A stretch of 64,000 nucleotides of DNA from Roseateles noduli. GTDB lineage: Bacteria; Pseudomonadota; Gammaproteobacteria; Burkholderiales; Burkholderiaceae_C. The stretch is from assembly GCA_002205125.1 (NCBI GenBank), contig NIOE01000015.1, positions 124,001 to 188,000 of the forward strand, given 5' to 3'. Both the position numbers and the translations under genes were made by a program. Below are positions 8,037 through 17,447 of this stretch, one piece after another; position 1 is the stretch's first letter, and each line of letters starts with the position of its first letter. Below the pieces are notes generated by a model. The model did not search any database, was not told the DNA's origin, and worked only from the letters and a program-made list of their open reading frames with translations.

Positions 8037-9509
8037 CTACTCTTCGGGGGTCAGCTTGGACTGGACCGTTTCCTCGGCGGCGCCTTCGTCGCGACGCAGC
8101 TGGTAGAAGATGAACGCCGCCAGCGCGGCCATCGCGCCCAGCGCGAGGTAGGTGCCGTGGAAGGCCGGCACGATGGCAGCACCTTCGGTGCGCGGCAGCC
8201 CGTGCGAGAACAGCAGCAGGAAGGCGCTGGACGTCGCCACGCCCAGACTCATCGACAGCTGCATCACCACCGCCAGCAGGCTGTTGCCGGGGCTGGCGGT
8301 GCGCTCGTCGAGGTCGCCCAGCGTCAGCGTGTTCATCGCGGTGAACTGCATGCTGTTGATCATCCCGAACAGCCCGAGGTGGATGGCCAGCCACACATGG
8401 CCGACGCCGCGCGGGATTAGCGCGAAGCTCGCGATCAGCACGCCCAGCAGCAGCGTGTTGACGATCAGCACGCGGCGGTAGCCGGCGCGCTTGATCAGGC
8501 GGATCGCCAGCGTCTTGGTGAACATCGCGCCGAGCACCGACGGAATCATCGACAGCCCCGCCTCGCTCGGCGAGAAGCCCAGCCCCACCTGCAGGAACAG
8601 CGGCGTGAGGAACGGCGTCGCGCCGCTGCCCAGCCGCGCGAAGACGTTGCCCAGCAGCCCGATGCGGAAGGTCGGCACGGCGAAGAGCGCGGGCGTGAAG
8701 AGCGGCTCCTCGGTGCGGGTCGCGTGCAGCCAGTAGGCCATCATGCAGGCCACGCCGGCGATCAGCATCACGAAGCAGACGGCGACGCTGACCATGTGCT
8801 CGCCGAAGCCCTGCAGCGCCAGCGACATCAGCATCAGCCCGACGCTGAACAGGCCGTAGCCGCCCCAGTCGAAGCGCTTGCCGATGGGGCCCTTGATCTC
8901 GGGCATGAAGCGCCGGCAGGCGAAGGCGCCGGCCAGCCCGACCGGCAGGTTGATCAGGAAGATCCAGTGCCAGCTGACGAACTCCACCAGCACGCCGCCC
9001 AGCGTCGGCCCGAGCAGCGGTCCGAGCAGTCCCGGCAGGCTGATGAAAGTCATCACCGCGAGGAACTCGGCCTTCGGGAACGCGCGCAGCACGACCAGCC
9101 GCCCGACCGGCACCAGCAGCGCGCCGCCTATGCCCTGCACCACCCGCGACGCGACCAGCACGTGCAGGCTGGGCGACACCGCGCAGGCCAGCGAGCCCGC
9201 GCTGAACAGCCCGATCGCCCACAGGAACACGGTCCGGGTGCCGAAGCGGTCCGCCAGCCACCCCGACGCGGGGATCAGCAGGGCCACCGTCAGCAGGTAG
9301 GCGACGACGGCCGACTGCATCCGCAGCGGGTCCTCGCCCAGGTCGCGCGCCATGCCGGGCAGCGCGGTGTTGAGGATGGTCGTGTCCAGCGTCTGCATGA
9401 AGAACGCCAGCGCGACGACCCAGGGCAGCCAGCGGCGGGTGGCGTCGTCAAGGATGGGGCGGCCAAGCACGTCGAGCGGCGTCGTCGAGGAGGAAGGCAT
9501 GGGCGGCAT
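8037..9509 (-). CDS. mdtD: DHA2-family MFS drug exporter, MdtD-like
   Basis: A 490-residue inner-membrane protein with the 14-helix DHA2 layout. The first helix carries WVVALAFFMQTLDTTILNTA, motif A is GWLADRFGTRTVF, and the antiporter motif C is SLPGLLGPLLGPTLGG. Closest by appearance to MdtD (YegB) of E. coli, a presumed proton-driven multidrug exporter. The natural substrate is unknown. The start is uncertain: ATG codons at 9509 and 9500 are both possible and neither has a clear ribosome site. The frame is open to 9737, but that part overlaps the divergent HAD gene. It stands alone, with no membrane-fusion partner beside it. Confidence 0.87.
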   Translation of the reverse strand: MPPMPSSSTTPLDVLGRPILDDATRRWLPWVVALAFFMQTLDTTILNTALPGMARDLGEDPLRMQSAVVAYLLTVALLIPASGWLADRFGTRTVFLWAIGLFSAGSLACAVSPSLHVLVASRVVQGIGGALLVPVGRLVVLRAFPKAEFLAVMTFISLPGLLGPLLGPTLGGVLVEFVSWHWIFLINLPVGLAGAFACRRFMPEIKGPIGKRFDWGGYGLFSVGLMLMSLALQGFGEHMVSVAVCFVMLIAGVACMMAYWLHATRTEEPLFTPALFAVPTFRIGLLGNVFARLGSGATPFLTPLFLQVGLGFSPSEAGLSMIPSVLGAMFTKTLAIRLIKRAGYRRVLIVNTLLLGVLIASFALIPRGVGHVWLAIHLGLFGMINSMQFTAMNTLTLGDLDERTASPGNSLLAVVMQLSMSLGVATSSAFLLLFSHGLPRTEGAAIVPAFHGTYLALGAMAALAAFIFYQLRRDEGAAEETVQSKLTPEE

Positions 9510-9605
9510 CCGGCAAGTATCGGACCCCGGCGGCGTAGGATGTGCGCCTGTCGCGGCATGCGGTGGCAACCGGCCACCGTCCCTTCCGCGCGACGCCCAG
9601 GACCC

Positions 9606-10457
9606 ATGCGCTTCTACGTTTCCGACCTCGACGGCACCCTGCTCGATCCGCAGGCCCGACTCTCCAACGCCACCCGCGCCGGCCTCATCGAACTGCTGGC
9701 CGAAGGCCTGGCGTTCACGGTCGCCAGCGCGCGTCACGTGGTGTCCATCGCCCGCATCCTCGAAGGCTTGCCGATCTCACTGCCGGTGGTGTCGTCCAAC
9801 GGCGCCTACATCAGCGACCTGCGCACCGGCCGTCACGAGCTGGTCAATGCGATGGAGCCGGCACTCGGCCAGGCGATCTTCGCGCTGGTGCGGCGCCACG
9901 GGCTGATGCCCTTCATCGCGACGCACGGTACCAAGGGCGACCAGCTCTTCTGGCAGGAAGTGCAGAACGAAGGCCAGCAGCGCTTCGTCACGGAGCGACA
10001 ACGCAACGCCGATCCACGGCTTCGCCACGTCGACCGCCTGCAGGACCAGCTGGACGATCCGCTGGTCACGCTGCTGGTGGTCGGCCGCGCCGAGCCGCTG
10101 GAAGCGCTGCAGGCCGAGATCCTGGCCACCTGCGGCGACCTCGTCACGACGCACCTGGCCGAGGACCTCTACATGCCGGGCTGGCCCTGGCTGAACGTGC
10201 ACGACCGCCGGGCCAGCAAGGACCAGGCGATCGCCACGCTGGCGCAGCGCTACGCGCTGCACGAGCGCGAGCTCGTCGTCTTCGGCGACCAGGTCAACGA
10301 CCTGACGATGCTGAAGTCCGCGCATCACGCCATCGCCATGGCCAACGCCAGCGACGACGTGAAGCAGGCCGCGCACCGCATCATCGGCTTCCACCATGAG
10401 GACGCCGTGGTGCAGTTCATCCGCGACGACTGGCGGGCGACCTACTTGCGCAAGTAG
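9606..10457 (+). CDS. Cof-type HAD-IIB phosphatase
   Basis: A 283-residue cytoplasmic HAD hydrolase of the Cof subfamily. The nucleophile motif is YVSDLDGTLLD (residues 4-14), followed by a threonine/serine motif in FTVASARH, a lysine in DRRASKDQAI and the acidic metal motif VVFGDQVNDLTML. A IIB-type cap lies between about residues 85 and 190. Members dephosphorylate sugar phosphates, pyridoxal phosphate or flavin precursors. Nothing here fixes the substrate. The ATG at 9606 places the catalytic Asp near the N-terminus as usual. The gene is convergent with the M3 peptidase and their 3' ends overlap by 16 bases. Confidence 0.9.
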   Translation: MRFYVSDLDGTLLDPQARLSNATRAGLIELLAEGLAFTVASARHVVSIARILEGLPISLPVVSSNGAYISDLRTGRHELVNAMEPALGQAIFALVRRHGLMPFIATHGTKGDQLFWQEVQNEGQQRFVTERQRNADPRLRHVDRLQDQLDDPLVTLLVVGRAEPLEALQAEILATCGDLVTTHLAEDLYMPGWPWLNVHDRRASKDQAIATLAQRYALHERELVVFGDQVNDLTMLKSAHHAIAMANASDDVKQAAHRIIGFHHEDAVVQFIRDDWRATYLRK

Positions 10458-12436
10458 TCGTAGAACGCGTTGGCGTTGGACTCGCGGCCGAGGAAGTCGC
10501 GCACCAGCGCCGGCGCCGGCTTCTCCGCGCCGCGCGACAGCACCGCGTCGCGATAGCGACGGCCGACGGCGGCGTCGAGCTTGTCCGCCGCGAACGGCGT
10601 GCGCAGGTCCATCGCGACGACCAGGCTCCACAGGTAGCCGTAGTAGCCCGCGCCGTAGCTGCCCGCGATGTGCGCGAAGCGCGACGGGAACATCGTGCCC
10701 TGCACGTGGCCCAGCGGCGTGTCGCCTTCCATCTTGTCCCACAGGGCCAGCGGATCCTGGAGGGTCGCGCCGTGCAGCGCGAGGTCATAACTCGCGTACA
10801 GATGCTGGCGGCCGAACTTCGTGCCCTTGGCGAAGTCGCGCGCCTCGCGGGCCTTGCCGACGAGTTCGTCCGGCACCGGCTTGCAGCTCGGGCAGACCTC
10901 CGCCATCAGCTTGAGCACCTTCGGGTCGTAGACCCAGTCCTCGAGCATCTGCGACGGCGCCTCGACGAAGTCGTGCATCACCGCCCACTGTCCCAGCGAC
11001 ACGTCGCGCGTGGTGGAGAGGTTGTTGTGGACCGCGTGGCCGAGCTCGTGCAGCAGCGTCTCCAGCTCGTCGAGCGACAGCCCGCCGCGATCGAGGTTGA
11101 CGACCAGCGCGGCGGCCGGATGGCGGCCCAGGCGCGTGCTGCTCGAACGCAGCGGCCAGACCGCCGCGTGGTTGTACTTGCCGTCGCGCGGGAACGGGTC
11201 GACGTAGAGCGTGCCCAGCGCCTTGCCCGTGGCCGTGTCGCTGACGACATAGGCCTTGACGTCGGGATGCCAGAGGCCGGGCAGCGACACCGGCGTGTGC
11301 GTCACGCCGAGCAGCCGGTCGACGACGCGCAGCGTGAAGGCCAGGCTTTCCGCGGGCGGGAAGTACGGCCGGAAGGCCTCCTGGTCGACGGTGAAGCGCT
11401 GCTTGCGGATGCGCTCCGCGTAGTAGACGCCGTCCCATTGCGTGACCACGGTGGCCTCGACCGCGGTGCCCAGGTGCGTCGCCTTCGCGCGGCGGAGCTC
11501 CTCCAGATCGGCGCGTTCGCCCTGCTGGACGGTGCCCTTGACCTCGCGGAGGAAACGCGTCGCCGTCGCCGCGTCCTTGGCCATCTGGCGGCGCAGGTTG
11601 AAGTCGACGTAGTTGTCGTAGCCGAACAGGCCGGCGTATTCCTTGCGCAGCGTGATGATCTCGGTCAGCAGCTTGAGGTTGCCCTCGCCGCCTTCGTTGG
11701 TCTTGGCGCGCCAGATGCGCTCGCGCGCGTCGCCGCTCTCGGCGGTCTGCATCAGCGCGGTGTAGGTGGGGTTGTCGACACCGAGCAGGTACCGTCCCTG
11801 GTCGTCGCGGGGCCTGTCCTTCCAGACGCCGTCGGGCACGCCGCGCAGTTCCTCGGCGGTGAACGCGACGCGGATGTTGGCGTCGCGGATCGCCTTCGAG
11901 AACTGCTGGTCGAGCGCGGACAGCCGGTCCAGGATCTCCTTGGCGCGCGCCCGTTTGTCCTTGGACAGGCCGACGCCGCTGTCCTCGAACAGGCCCAGCG
12001 CGTTGCGCTTGAGTTCGCGATCGATCGCGTTGGCGGCGGGGGCGGTCTTCAGGCCGCGATAGATCTTCTCGTTCTGTGTCAGCGCAGTCTGGAAATCGGT
12101 CCAGCGCAGCGCGCAGTCCTGGGCGGCGTCGCGCACGGACTTGTCGGCATGCACGTTCTGGACGAAGTCGATCGGGAAGCGCGCATCCTCGTGATGCGCG
12201 ATCACCAGGTCGTAGGCCGCCAGCCAGCCCTTGTCGACCTTGCGCTTCGCCAACTGCGCGACCTCGCGATTCAACGCCTTCAGGCCGGCGTCGCACGCCC
12301 GGTCGACGGCCTTGCCGTCGGCGAAGCTGGGGAACGCGGGCGTGGGCAGCGCGGGCGGACGCGCTTCGGATTGAGCGAACGCCGGCGCGCTCATCAGCGC
12401 GCAGGCGGCCAGGATCAACGCATGCCTTTGCTTCAT
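10442..12436 (-). CDS. Secreted M3-family zinc oligopeptidase
   Basis: A 664-residue thimet-oligopeptidase-like metallopeptidase. The N-terminus MKQRHALILAACALMSAPAFAQ is a classical Sec signal peptide, so the mature enzyme should be periplasmic, unlike cytoplasmic OpdA or PrlC. The zinc motif LLHELGHAVH is near residue 460, with the following glutamate region VEAPSQMLEDWVYDP, which supplies the third ligand. The start codon overlaps the stop of prpE by one base (TGATG), suggesting coupled translation. Function is inferred as degradation of short peptides in the periplasm. The pairing with prpE has no obvious metabolic logic. Confidence 0.9.
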   Translation of the reverse strand: MKQRHALILAACALMSAPAFAQSEARPPALPTPAFPSFADGKAVDRACDAGLKALNREVAQLAKRKVDKGWLAAYDLVIAHHEDARFPIDFVQNVHADKSVRDAAQDCALRWTDFQTALTQNEKIYRGLKTAPAANAIDRELKRNALGLFEDSGVGLSKDKRARAKEILDRLSALDQQFSKAIRDANIRVAFTAEELRGVPDGVWKDRPRDDQGRYLLGVDNPTYTALMQTAESGDARERIWRAKTNEGGEGNLKLLTEIITLRKEYAGLFGYDNYVDFNLRRQMAKDAATATRFLREVKGTVQQGERADLEELRRAKATHLGTAVEATVVTQWDGVYYAERIRKQRFTVDQEAFRPYFPPAESLAFTLRVVDRLLGVTHTPVSLPGLWHPDVKAYVVSDTATGKALGTLYVDPFPRDGKYNHAAVWPLRSSSTRLGRHPAAALVVNLDRGGLSLDELETLLHELGHAVHNNLSTTRDVSLGQWAVMHDFVEAPSQMLEDWVYDPKVLKLMAEVCPSCKPVPDELVGKAREARDFAKGTKFGRQHLYASYDLALHGATLQDPLALWDKMEGDTPLGHVQGTMFPSRFAHIAGSYGAGYYGYLWSLVVAMDLRTPFAADKLDAAVGRRYRDAVLSRGAEKPAPALVRDFLGRESNANAFYDYLRK

Positions 12437-14340
12437 CAGGACGTCCCCTTCATCAACTCATGGATCTGTTGCAACGCGGCCGGATCGTCGAGGGTGATCA
12501 GGTCGCCGGGATCGCGATGTTCGCAGACGGCCTGGATGGCGCGACGGAGCAGTTTCCCGGAGCGCGTCTTCGGCAGCAGCGCCACGAAGCGCACCCGCGA
12601 CGGCCGCGCCACCGCGCCCAGGCGCTGGTCGACGCGCTTGAGGATCTCGCCTTCGAGCGCCAGCGCGTCCTGCGGCGTGGCGGCGCTCGCCGGATCCTTC
12701 AGCACCGCGAAGGCCATCGCGACCTGACCCTTGAGTGGGTCGGCGACGCCGACCACGGCCACCTCCGCGACCGCCGGATGACCGGCGATGCACTCCTCGA
12801 TCTCGCGCGTGCCGAGGCGGTGACCGGCGACGTTGATGACGTCGTCGCTGCGCCCGAGGATGAAGTAGTAGCCGTCCTCGTCGCGCAAGGCCCAGTCGAA
12901 GGTCGAGTACACCTGCCGGCCCGGCACGCTGTCCCAGTAGGTGCGCACGAAGCGCTCGTCGTCGCGCCAGACGGTCTGCATGCAGCCCGGCGGCAGCGGA
13001 TAGGCAATGGTGAGCAGGCCCTTCTGGTTCGGCGCGTCCAGCACCTCGCCGGTCCGTTCGTCGAGGAGCTGGACGCGGTAGCCGAACATCGCCACGCCGG
13101 GCGAGCCGAACTTCGGCTCTGCCGGCTCGACCCCGCGCGCCAGCGTCAGGATCGGCCAGCCGGTCTCCGTCTGCCAGTAGTTGTCGACGATGGGCTTTCC
13201 GATCGCCTCGGCGATCCAGCGCGCGGTCGGCTCGTCGAGCGGCTCGCCGGCCAGGAACAGCGCGCGCAGCGACGACAGGTCGTGCCGCGTCAGGCAGGCG
13301 GGGTCCTGCTTCTTCAGCACCCGCACCGCGGTCGGCGCGCTGAACATCACCGCGACGCGGTGCCGCTCGACGAGCTGCCACCAGATCGCCGCATCGGGGC
13401 TGACGGGCGTGCCTTCGTACATCAGCGTGGCCATGCCCGCGATCAGCGGACCGTAGACGATGTAGCTGTGGCCGACGACCCAGCCGATGTCGCTGGTGGA
13501 GAAGAAGGTCTCGCCCGGATGGCCGTCGTAGATGTGCTTCATGCTCGCGGCCAGCGCGACCGCGTAGCCGCCGACGTCGCGCTGCACGCCCTTGGGCCGG
13601 CCCGTCGTGCCGCTGGTGTAGAGCGTGTAGCTGATGGCGTCGGACGGCAGCCACTCGCAGGGCACGCGGGTGCCGAGCAGACGCTCGCGTTGCGCGGCGT
13701 AGTCGAGGTCGCGGCCCTCCACGCGTTCGAACGCGCTCAGCCCGCGGTCCACCATCAGCACCTTCGCCGGCTTGTGCGAGGCCAGGCGGATCGCCTCGTC
13801 GAGCAGGGGCTTGTAGGGCACGACCTTGCCGTTGCGGCTGCCGGCATCGGCGCTGACGATCAGCTTCGGCTCGGCGTCGTTGATGCGATCGGCCAGCGCA
13901 TGGCTGGCGAAGCCGCCAAACACCACCGAGTGGATCGCGCCGATGCGCGCGCAGGCCAGCATCGCGAAGGCCGCTTCGGGAATCATCGGCAGGTAGATCA
14001 GCACGCGATCGCCGACGCCGACGCCCTGCGCGATCAGCATCGCGGCCTTGGCCTCGACCTCGACCTGGAGTTCGGCGAAGGAGATCACGCGCTCCTGCCC
14101 CACCTCGCTCGACACCCAGATCAAGGCCGCGTCGCCGGGCCGCTGTGCCGCGTGGCGGTCCACCGCGTTGTGGCACAGGTTCGTGAGCCCGCCGCCGAAC
14201 CATCGCGCGAACGGTGGCCGGCTCGTGTCGCAGACCTGCTCGAACGGCCGCGCCCAGTCGATCAGCTGCGCCTGTTCGGTCCAGAAGCCGTCCGGATCGT
14301 CCATCGAACGCCGGTACATGGCCGCGTAGCTCTCGGTCAT
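12436..14340 (-). CDS. prpE: Propionate-CoA ligase (PrpE-type acyl-CoA synthetase)
   Basis: A 634-residue AMP-forming ligase that activates propionate to propionyl-CoA, close in layout to acetyl-CoA synthetase. Visible are the N-terminal ACS domain (YRRSMDDPDGFWTEQAQLIDW), the P-loop YTSGTTGRPKGV near residue 239, DNYWQTETGWPI, the hinge region and the C-terminal acylatable lysine in KTRSGKLLRR near residue 593. PrpE family members have a GWPI motif after the TET, as here. A strong AGGAG site precedes the ATG at 14340. The frame is open much further upstream but that part is a shadow of the opposite-strand gene. The rest of the methylcitrate cycle is not in the window. Confidence 0.9.
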   Translation of the reverse strand: MTESYAAMYRRSMDDPDGFWTEQAQLIDWARPFEQVCDTSRPPFARWFGGGLTNLCHNAVDRHAAQRPGDAALIWVSSEVGQERVISFAELQVEVEAKAAMLIAQGVGVGDRVLIYLPMIPEAAFAMLACARIGAIHSVVFGGFASHALADRINDAEPKLIVSADAGSRNGKVVPYKPLLDEAIRLASHKPAKVLMVDRGLSAFERVEGRDLDYAAQRERLLGTRVPCEWLPSDAISYTLYTSGTTGRPKGVQRDVGGYAVALAASMKHIYDGHPGETFFSTSDIGWVVGHSYIVYGPLIAGMATLMYEGTPVSPDAAIWWQLVERHRVAVMFSAPTAVRVLKKQDPACLTRHDLSSLRALFLAGEPLDEPTARWIAEAIGKPIVDNYWQTETGWPILTLARGVEPAEPKFGSPGVAMFGYRVQLLDERTGEVLDAPNQKGLLTIAYPLPPGCMQTVWRDDERFVRTYWDSVPGRQVYSTFDWALRDEDGYYFILGRSDDVINVAGHRLGTREIEECIAGHPAVAEVAVVGVADPLKGQVAMAFAVLKDPASAATPQDALALEGEILKRVDQRLGAVARPSRVRFVALLPKTRSGKLLRRAIQAVCEHRDPGDLITLDDPAALQQIHELMKGTS

Positions 14341-14530
14341 CAGGGTCTCCTTGGATGTGGGTCTCGAATGCGCGAATTCCGCACGGATCCTCGCATCGAC
14401 AGCTTTTCTGAAACTTTCGTTCACAGCCTTGCGCAGGGGGGCTGTGGTCCAATCCGGGTTTTCCTGGGAAGGGTCTCGTGGCCACGCCCGGACTTTCCCT
14501 AGCCAGGCGCGCACCTGCGGGCATTCGCGC

Positions 14531-14559
14531 TTGACCGGTACGGAGATGGTGCCTAGTCT
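14531..14559 (+). promoter_or_regulatory. Sigma-70-like promoter of the NlpC/P60 gene
   Basis: TTGACC (14531-14536) and TAGTCT (14554-14559) are separated by 17 bases, the best-spaced promoter match I found in the window. Transcription would start about 14566, only nine bases before the ATG at 14575, so the mRNA would be almost leaderless. Confidence 0.6.
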
Positions 14560-14574
14560 CCGCGCCCAACACCG

Positions 14575-15765
14575 ATGAGTACTGTTCGTCCTTCCCGCTC
14601 CGCTCCCCGATACCAGAAGCTCCAGCGCGCCATGGCCGCACTGGGGCTGATCTGCGTCTTCGCGAGCGGTAGTTGCTGGGCGCAACAGTCGACGTCGTCC
14701 ACCGAGTCGCAGGACAAGCCGAAGGCGCAGGCCAAGGCCGCCGCCAAGCCGGCGGCAAAACCTGCCACCAGGAAGACCGCAGAGACAAAGTCCACGACCA
14801 AGTCGTCGAAGGATGGCAAGGACGCCAAGTCCTCGAAGCAGGTCGCGAGCAAGGACAAGAAGACCAAGGCCGACGAGGACAAGTCCCCGTCGACCGAGAT
14901 CGCCACCGAGAAGACCGTTGCCGAGAAGGCCAGCGCCGACAAGGTCGCTTCGGTCAAGCCGGAAACGAAGAGCTCGGACAAGGTTGCATCGGTGAAGACC
15001 GAAGCGAAGGACGCCAAGACCGAAGCCGCGCCGCCCGCCGGCACGATGATGGGCGCCTACGGCCAGAGCCTGATGCGCTCGCCGGCGGCCGCGACCGCCG
15101 CCGTGACGACCGCGGCTGCGGCAGGCACCGCTGCGGCGCTGGTCGCCCCGACCGTGACCGCCGCCAACAACACGACCGCGACGGCGACCGCCTCGCTGCC
15201 GCCGACCGCCCTGATGGGCGCGGCCGCCGGCAACGCGAACGCCAGCGACTCTGTCGCCCGATTCCTGCAGCAGCGCGGCATCGTCGCGCAGGCGCAGACG
15301 TCCTCGCCCGCGACGCCGGGCGCCGACACCCCCACACCGGGTCTGCTGAACCGCGTGCGCGACAACGCCTCGGACCTGGTCCTGTCGGCGATGAACTTCC
15401 TGGGCGTGCCGTACAAGCGCGGCGGCAACTCCGTCAACAACGGCTTCGACTGCAGCGGCTTCACCCGCCACATCTTCGAGATGAGCGTGGGTCTGGTGCT
15501 GCCGCGTCGCGCCGACGAGCAGGCCAAGCTCTCCAGCCTGGTGCCGATCAAGAAGGAAGACCTCAAGCCCGGCGATCTGGTCTTCTTCAACACGATGCGC
15601 GCGACGTTCTCGCACGTCGGCATCTATGTCGGCGAAGGCAAGTTCATCCATTCGCCGCGCGTCGGCGGTGCGGTGCGCGTCGAGGACATGCGCGAAGCCT
15701 ACTGGGCCAAGCGGTTCACCGGCGCGCGTCGCGCCGACCTGAACCAGGCCAATCCGGGCACCTGA
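14575..15765 (+). CDS. Exported NlpC/P60 (C40) cell-wall peptidase with Lys/Ala-rich stalk
   Basis: A 396-residue protein. Residues 18-37 form a Sec signal peptide ending CWAQQ. A long low-complexity section follows, rich in Lys, Asp, Ser and Thr up to about residue 150, then Ala/Thr-rich to about 230. The C-terminal C40 domain (about 265-385) has the catalytic cysteine in NGFDCSGFTRH near residue 292, the histidine in ATFSHVGIYVGE near 345 and a further His in KFIHSPRVGG. C40 enzymes cut stem peptides of peptidoglycan. The lysine-rich stalk is unusual and could bind anionic polymer or span the wall. Divergent from prpE. Confidence 0.88.
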   Translation: MSTVRPSRSAPRYQKLQRAMAALGLICVFASGSCWAQQSTSSTESQDKPKAQAKAAAKPAAKPATRKTAETKSTTKSSKDGKDAKSSKQVASKDKKTKADEDKSPSTEIATEKTVAEKASADKVASVKPETKSSDKVASVKTEAKDAKTEAAPPAGTMMGAYGQSLMRSPAAATAAVTTAAAAGTAAALVAPTVTAANNTTATATASLPPTALMGAAAGNANASDSVARFLQQRGIVAQAQTSSPATPGADTPTPGLLNRVRDNASDLVLSAMNFLGVPYKRGGNSVNNGFDCSGFTRHIFEMSVGLVLPRRADEQAKLSSLVPIKKEDLKPGDLVFFNTMRATFSHVGIYVGEGKFIHSPRVGGAVRVEDMREAYWAKRFTGARRADLNQANPGT

Positions 15766-15844
15766 GCAAGTCCTGACACGGGACCGTGTTGATCCCGGCT
15801 ATGCTGCGCCCCAGCGCCGTCCGCCGCGATCCTCGCGATCCACC

Positions 15845-17236
15845 TTGTCCGCCGTCCTCGATCCCGCCCAGACACCGCTGCACCGCGTCCCCGACCAGAT
15901 GGGGCAGGCCCTGCTGCTGGCGGTCCTGTTGCATGTGCTGCTGCTCGTGGCGATCGGCAATGCGCCCGGCGGCACCGCCAAGCCCGGCGAAGGCCTCTGG
16001 GGCCCCTTGAACGTCCGACTGCAGGGCGACCGCTACGAACCCGGCTCGGGGGAGCCCGCCGTCGTGATTCCCGAGCGCGGACCGGTCGGCGACGCCAAGC
16101 AGCCGCGTACCGGCGGCGCTGTGCGAGAACGTCCGCCGACGCCGGAAGAGCAGAAGACGCCCGGCGCCGCGCGCCAGGGGCAATGGCGGCAACAGCCTGG
16201 TGACGAACTGACCGGCGATGCGCCTGCCGACCGCAGCGCGCCGCCGGCCGCCACGACACCGGCGCCTTCGCCGACGCGAACGCCTGCGCCGCCTCCTCCG
16301 GCGCCGACACCTGTGCCCGCACCGGCGCCTGCACCCACGCCGGCGCCGCTGACGCCAGCCCCGGCACCCGCTCCGACGCCCTCGCCTTTGCCAGCGGCAG
16401 TGCCGTCCCCATCCCCAGCGCCGACGCCAGCTCCCGCTGTCGAGCCCGCGCCTGCGGTCACGACGCTGACCACCCCTGGAGAGGCCGCGGTGACGGCGCC
16501 GACGTTGCAGTTGCCGGAGCGCCCCGCTCCCATCCTCAGCGAGACGCCGACGACGGTCAGACGCATCGACCGTTCGCCGATCGAGCGGACCACGACTCCG
16601 CCCGTGCCGACGGATCTCAAGGCACCGGCCGAACTTCCGCCGCTGACGCCGGCGCCGACGGTGGCGACTCAACCAGCACCGACGCCTGCGCCCGCACCGC
16701 CGGTCGCACCACCGACGCCTGCACCGGCACCCACACCAGCGCCGACGCCCAGCCCTGCTCCGACGCCTCCCGCTGCGACCGCACCGACGCCCACGCCAAC
16801 GCCCGCGCCGACCGCGGCGCCAGCGACACCGGCGGCGCAACCCCGCGTGTCCACCACGCCGTCACCGACGCCGACGCCCGCCAACAGGATCTCGCTCGAC
16901 GGCTCGACGACGCCGACCACGACGCAACCCAGCGTCGGCGCGCCCGATGCTGGCGCGCGCACCGGCCACGACGTGGCGACGCCGGCCTCGACGCCACCGA
17001 ACGCGCCCAAGCTGAACCTCGACATGAACGCGGCACGCGGTCCGATGCGCCCGCGCGGCCTGCCATCGGGCGTGATCTCCGCGGTGCCCAAGCCGCCGGA
17101 AGAGAAGGACCCGCTCGCCGACAAGATCCGCGAGGCCGGTCAGCAGGAGTGCCGCAAGGCCTACGCCGACAAGGGCCTGCTGGCGGTCGTTCCGCTGGTG
17201 CGGGACGCCGCGCGCGACAAGGGCTGCCGCTGGTGA
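15845..17236 (+). CDS. Proline-rich TonB-like protein of unknown function
   Basis: A 463-residue protein from a TTG start at 15845. A single N-terminal membrane segment (about residues 22-41, GQALLLAVLLHVLLLVAIGN) resembles the anchor of TonB. It is followed by a very long Pro/Ala/Thr tract (about 130-370, mostly PAPTPAP-type units) that would span the periplasm. The last 30 residues contain two cysteines (QQECRKAY and DKGCRW) that could form a disulphide in a small terminal domain. It lacks a recognisable TonB C-terminal domain, so I do not call it TonB. The gene lies between the C40 peptidase and a tRNA and is probably co-directional with the former. Confidence 0.65.
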   Translation: MSAVLDPAQTPLHRVPDQMGQALLLAVLLHVLLLVAIGNAPGGTAKPGEGLWGPLNVRLQGDRYEPGSGEPAVVIPERGPVGDAKQPRTGGAVRERPPTPEEQKTPGAARQGQWRQQPGDELTGDAPADRSAPPAATTPAPSPTRTPAPPPPAPTPVPAPAPAPTPAPLTPAPAPAPTPSPLPAAVPSPSPAPTPAPAVEPAPAVTTLTTPGEAAVTAPTLQLPERPAPILSETPTTVRRIDRSPIERTTTPPVPTDLKAPAELPPLTPAPTVATQPAPTPAPAPPVAPPTPAPAPTPAPTPSPAPTPPAATAPTPTPTPAPTAAPATPAAQPRVSTTPSPTPTPANRISLDGSTTPTTTQPSVGAPDAGARTGHDVATPASTPPNAPKLNLDMNAARGPMRPRGLPSGVISAVPKPPEEKDPLADKIREAGQQECRKAYADKGLLAVVPLVRDAARDKGCRW

Positions 17237-17324
17237 GGTCCGCAGCGCGTTGTGCGAACTCCATTCCAGTTCCCGCCGCCCAGGCAGCGTTCGTGAAATC
17301 TCTGCTATAGTCGACTGCTTCGTT

Positions 17325-17400
<76 letters not shown>

Positions 17401-17410
17401 ACAGATCCGG

Positions 17411-17447
17411 AAGGGGTCGCACCGAAAGGCGCGACCCCTTTCTCTTT
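17411..17447 (+). terminator. Rho-independent terminator after tRNA-Ala
   Basis: AAGGGGTCGC (17411-17420) and GCGACCCCTT (17431-17440) pair perfectly around a ten-base loop, followed by TCTCTTT. It starts 10 bases after the tRNA CCA end. Confidence 0.88.

Noticed and set aside
12076-14502. An 808-residue reading frame on the plus strand
   Set aside because: It lies antisense to prpE and the peptidase. Its composition (Arg, His, Ala, Gln) is that of a high-GC mirror frame.
12436-15651. A 1071-residue minus-strand frame as a fusion protein
   Set aside because: Only the part from 14340 is PrpE. The upstream part mirrors the NlpC/P60 gene, and a strong AGGAG site marks the prpE start.
16250-16850. 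Short repeats in the proline-rich gene considered as a CRISPR or satellite
   Set aside because: The periodicity is of irregular Pro-Ala-Thr codons without conserved spacers and it stays in frame, so it is coding low complexity.
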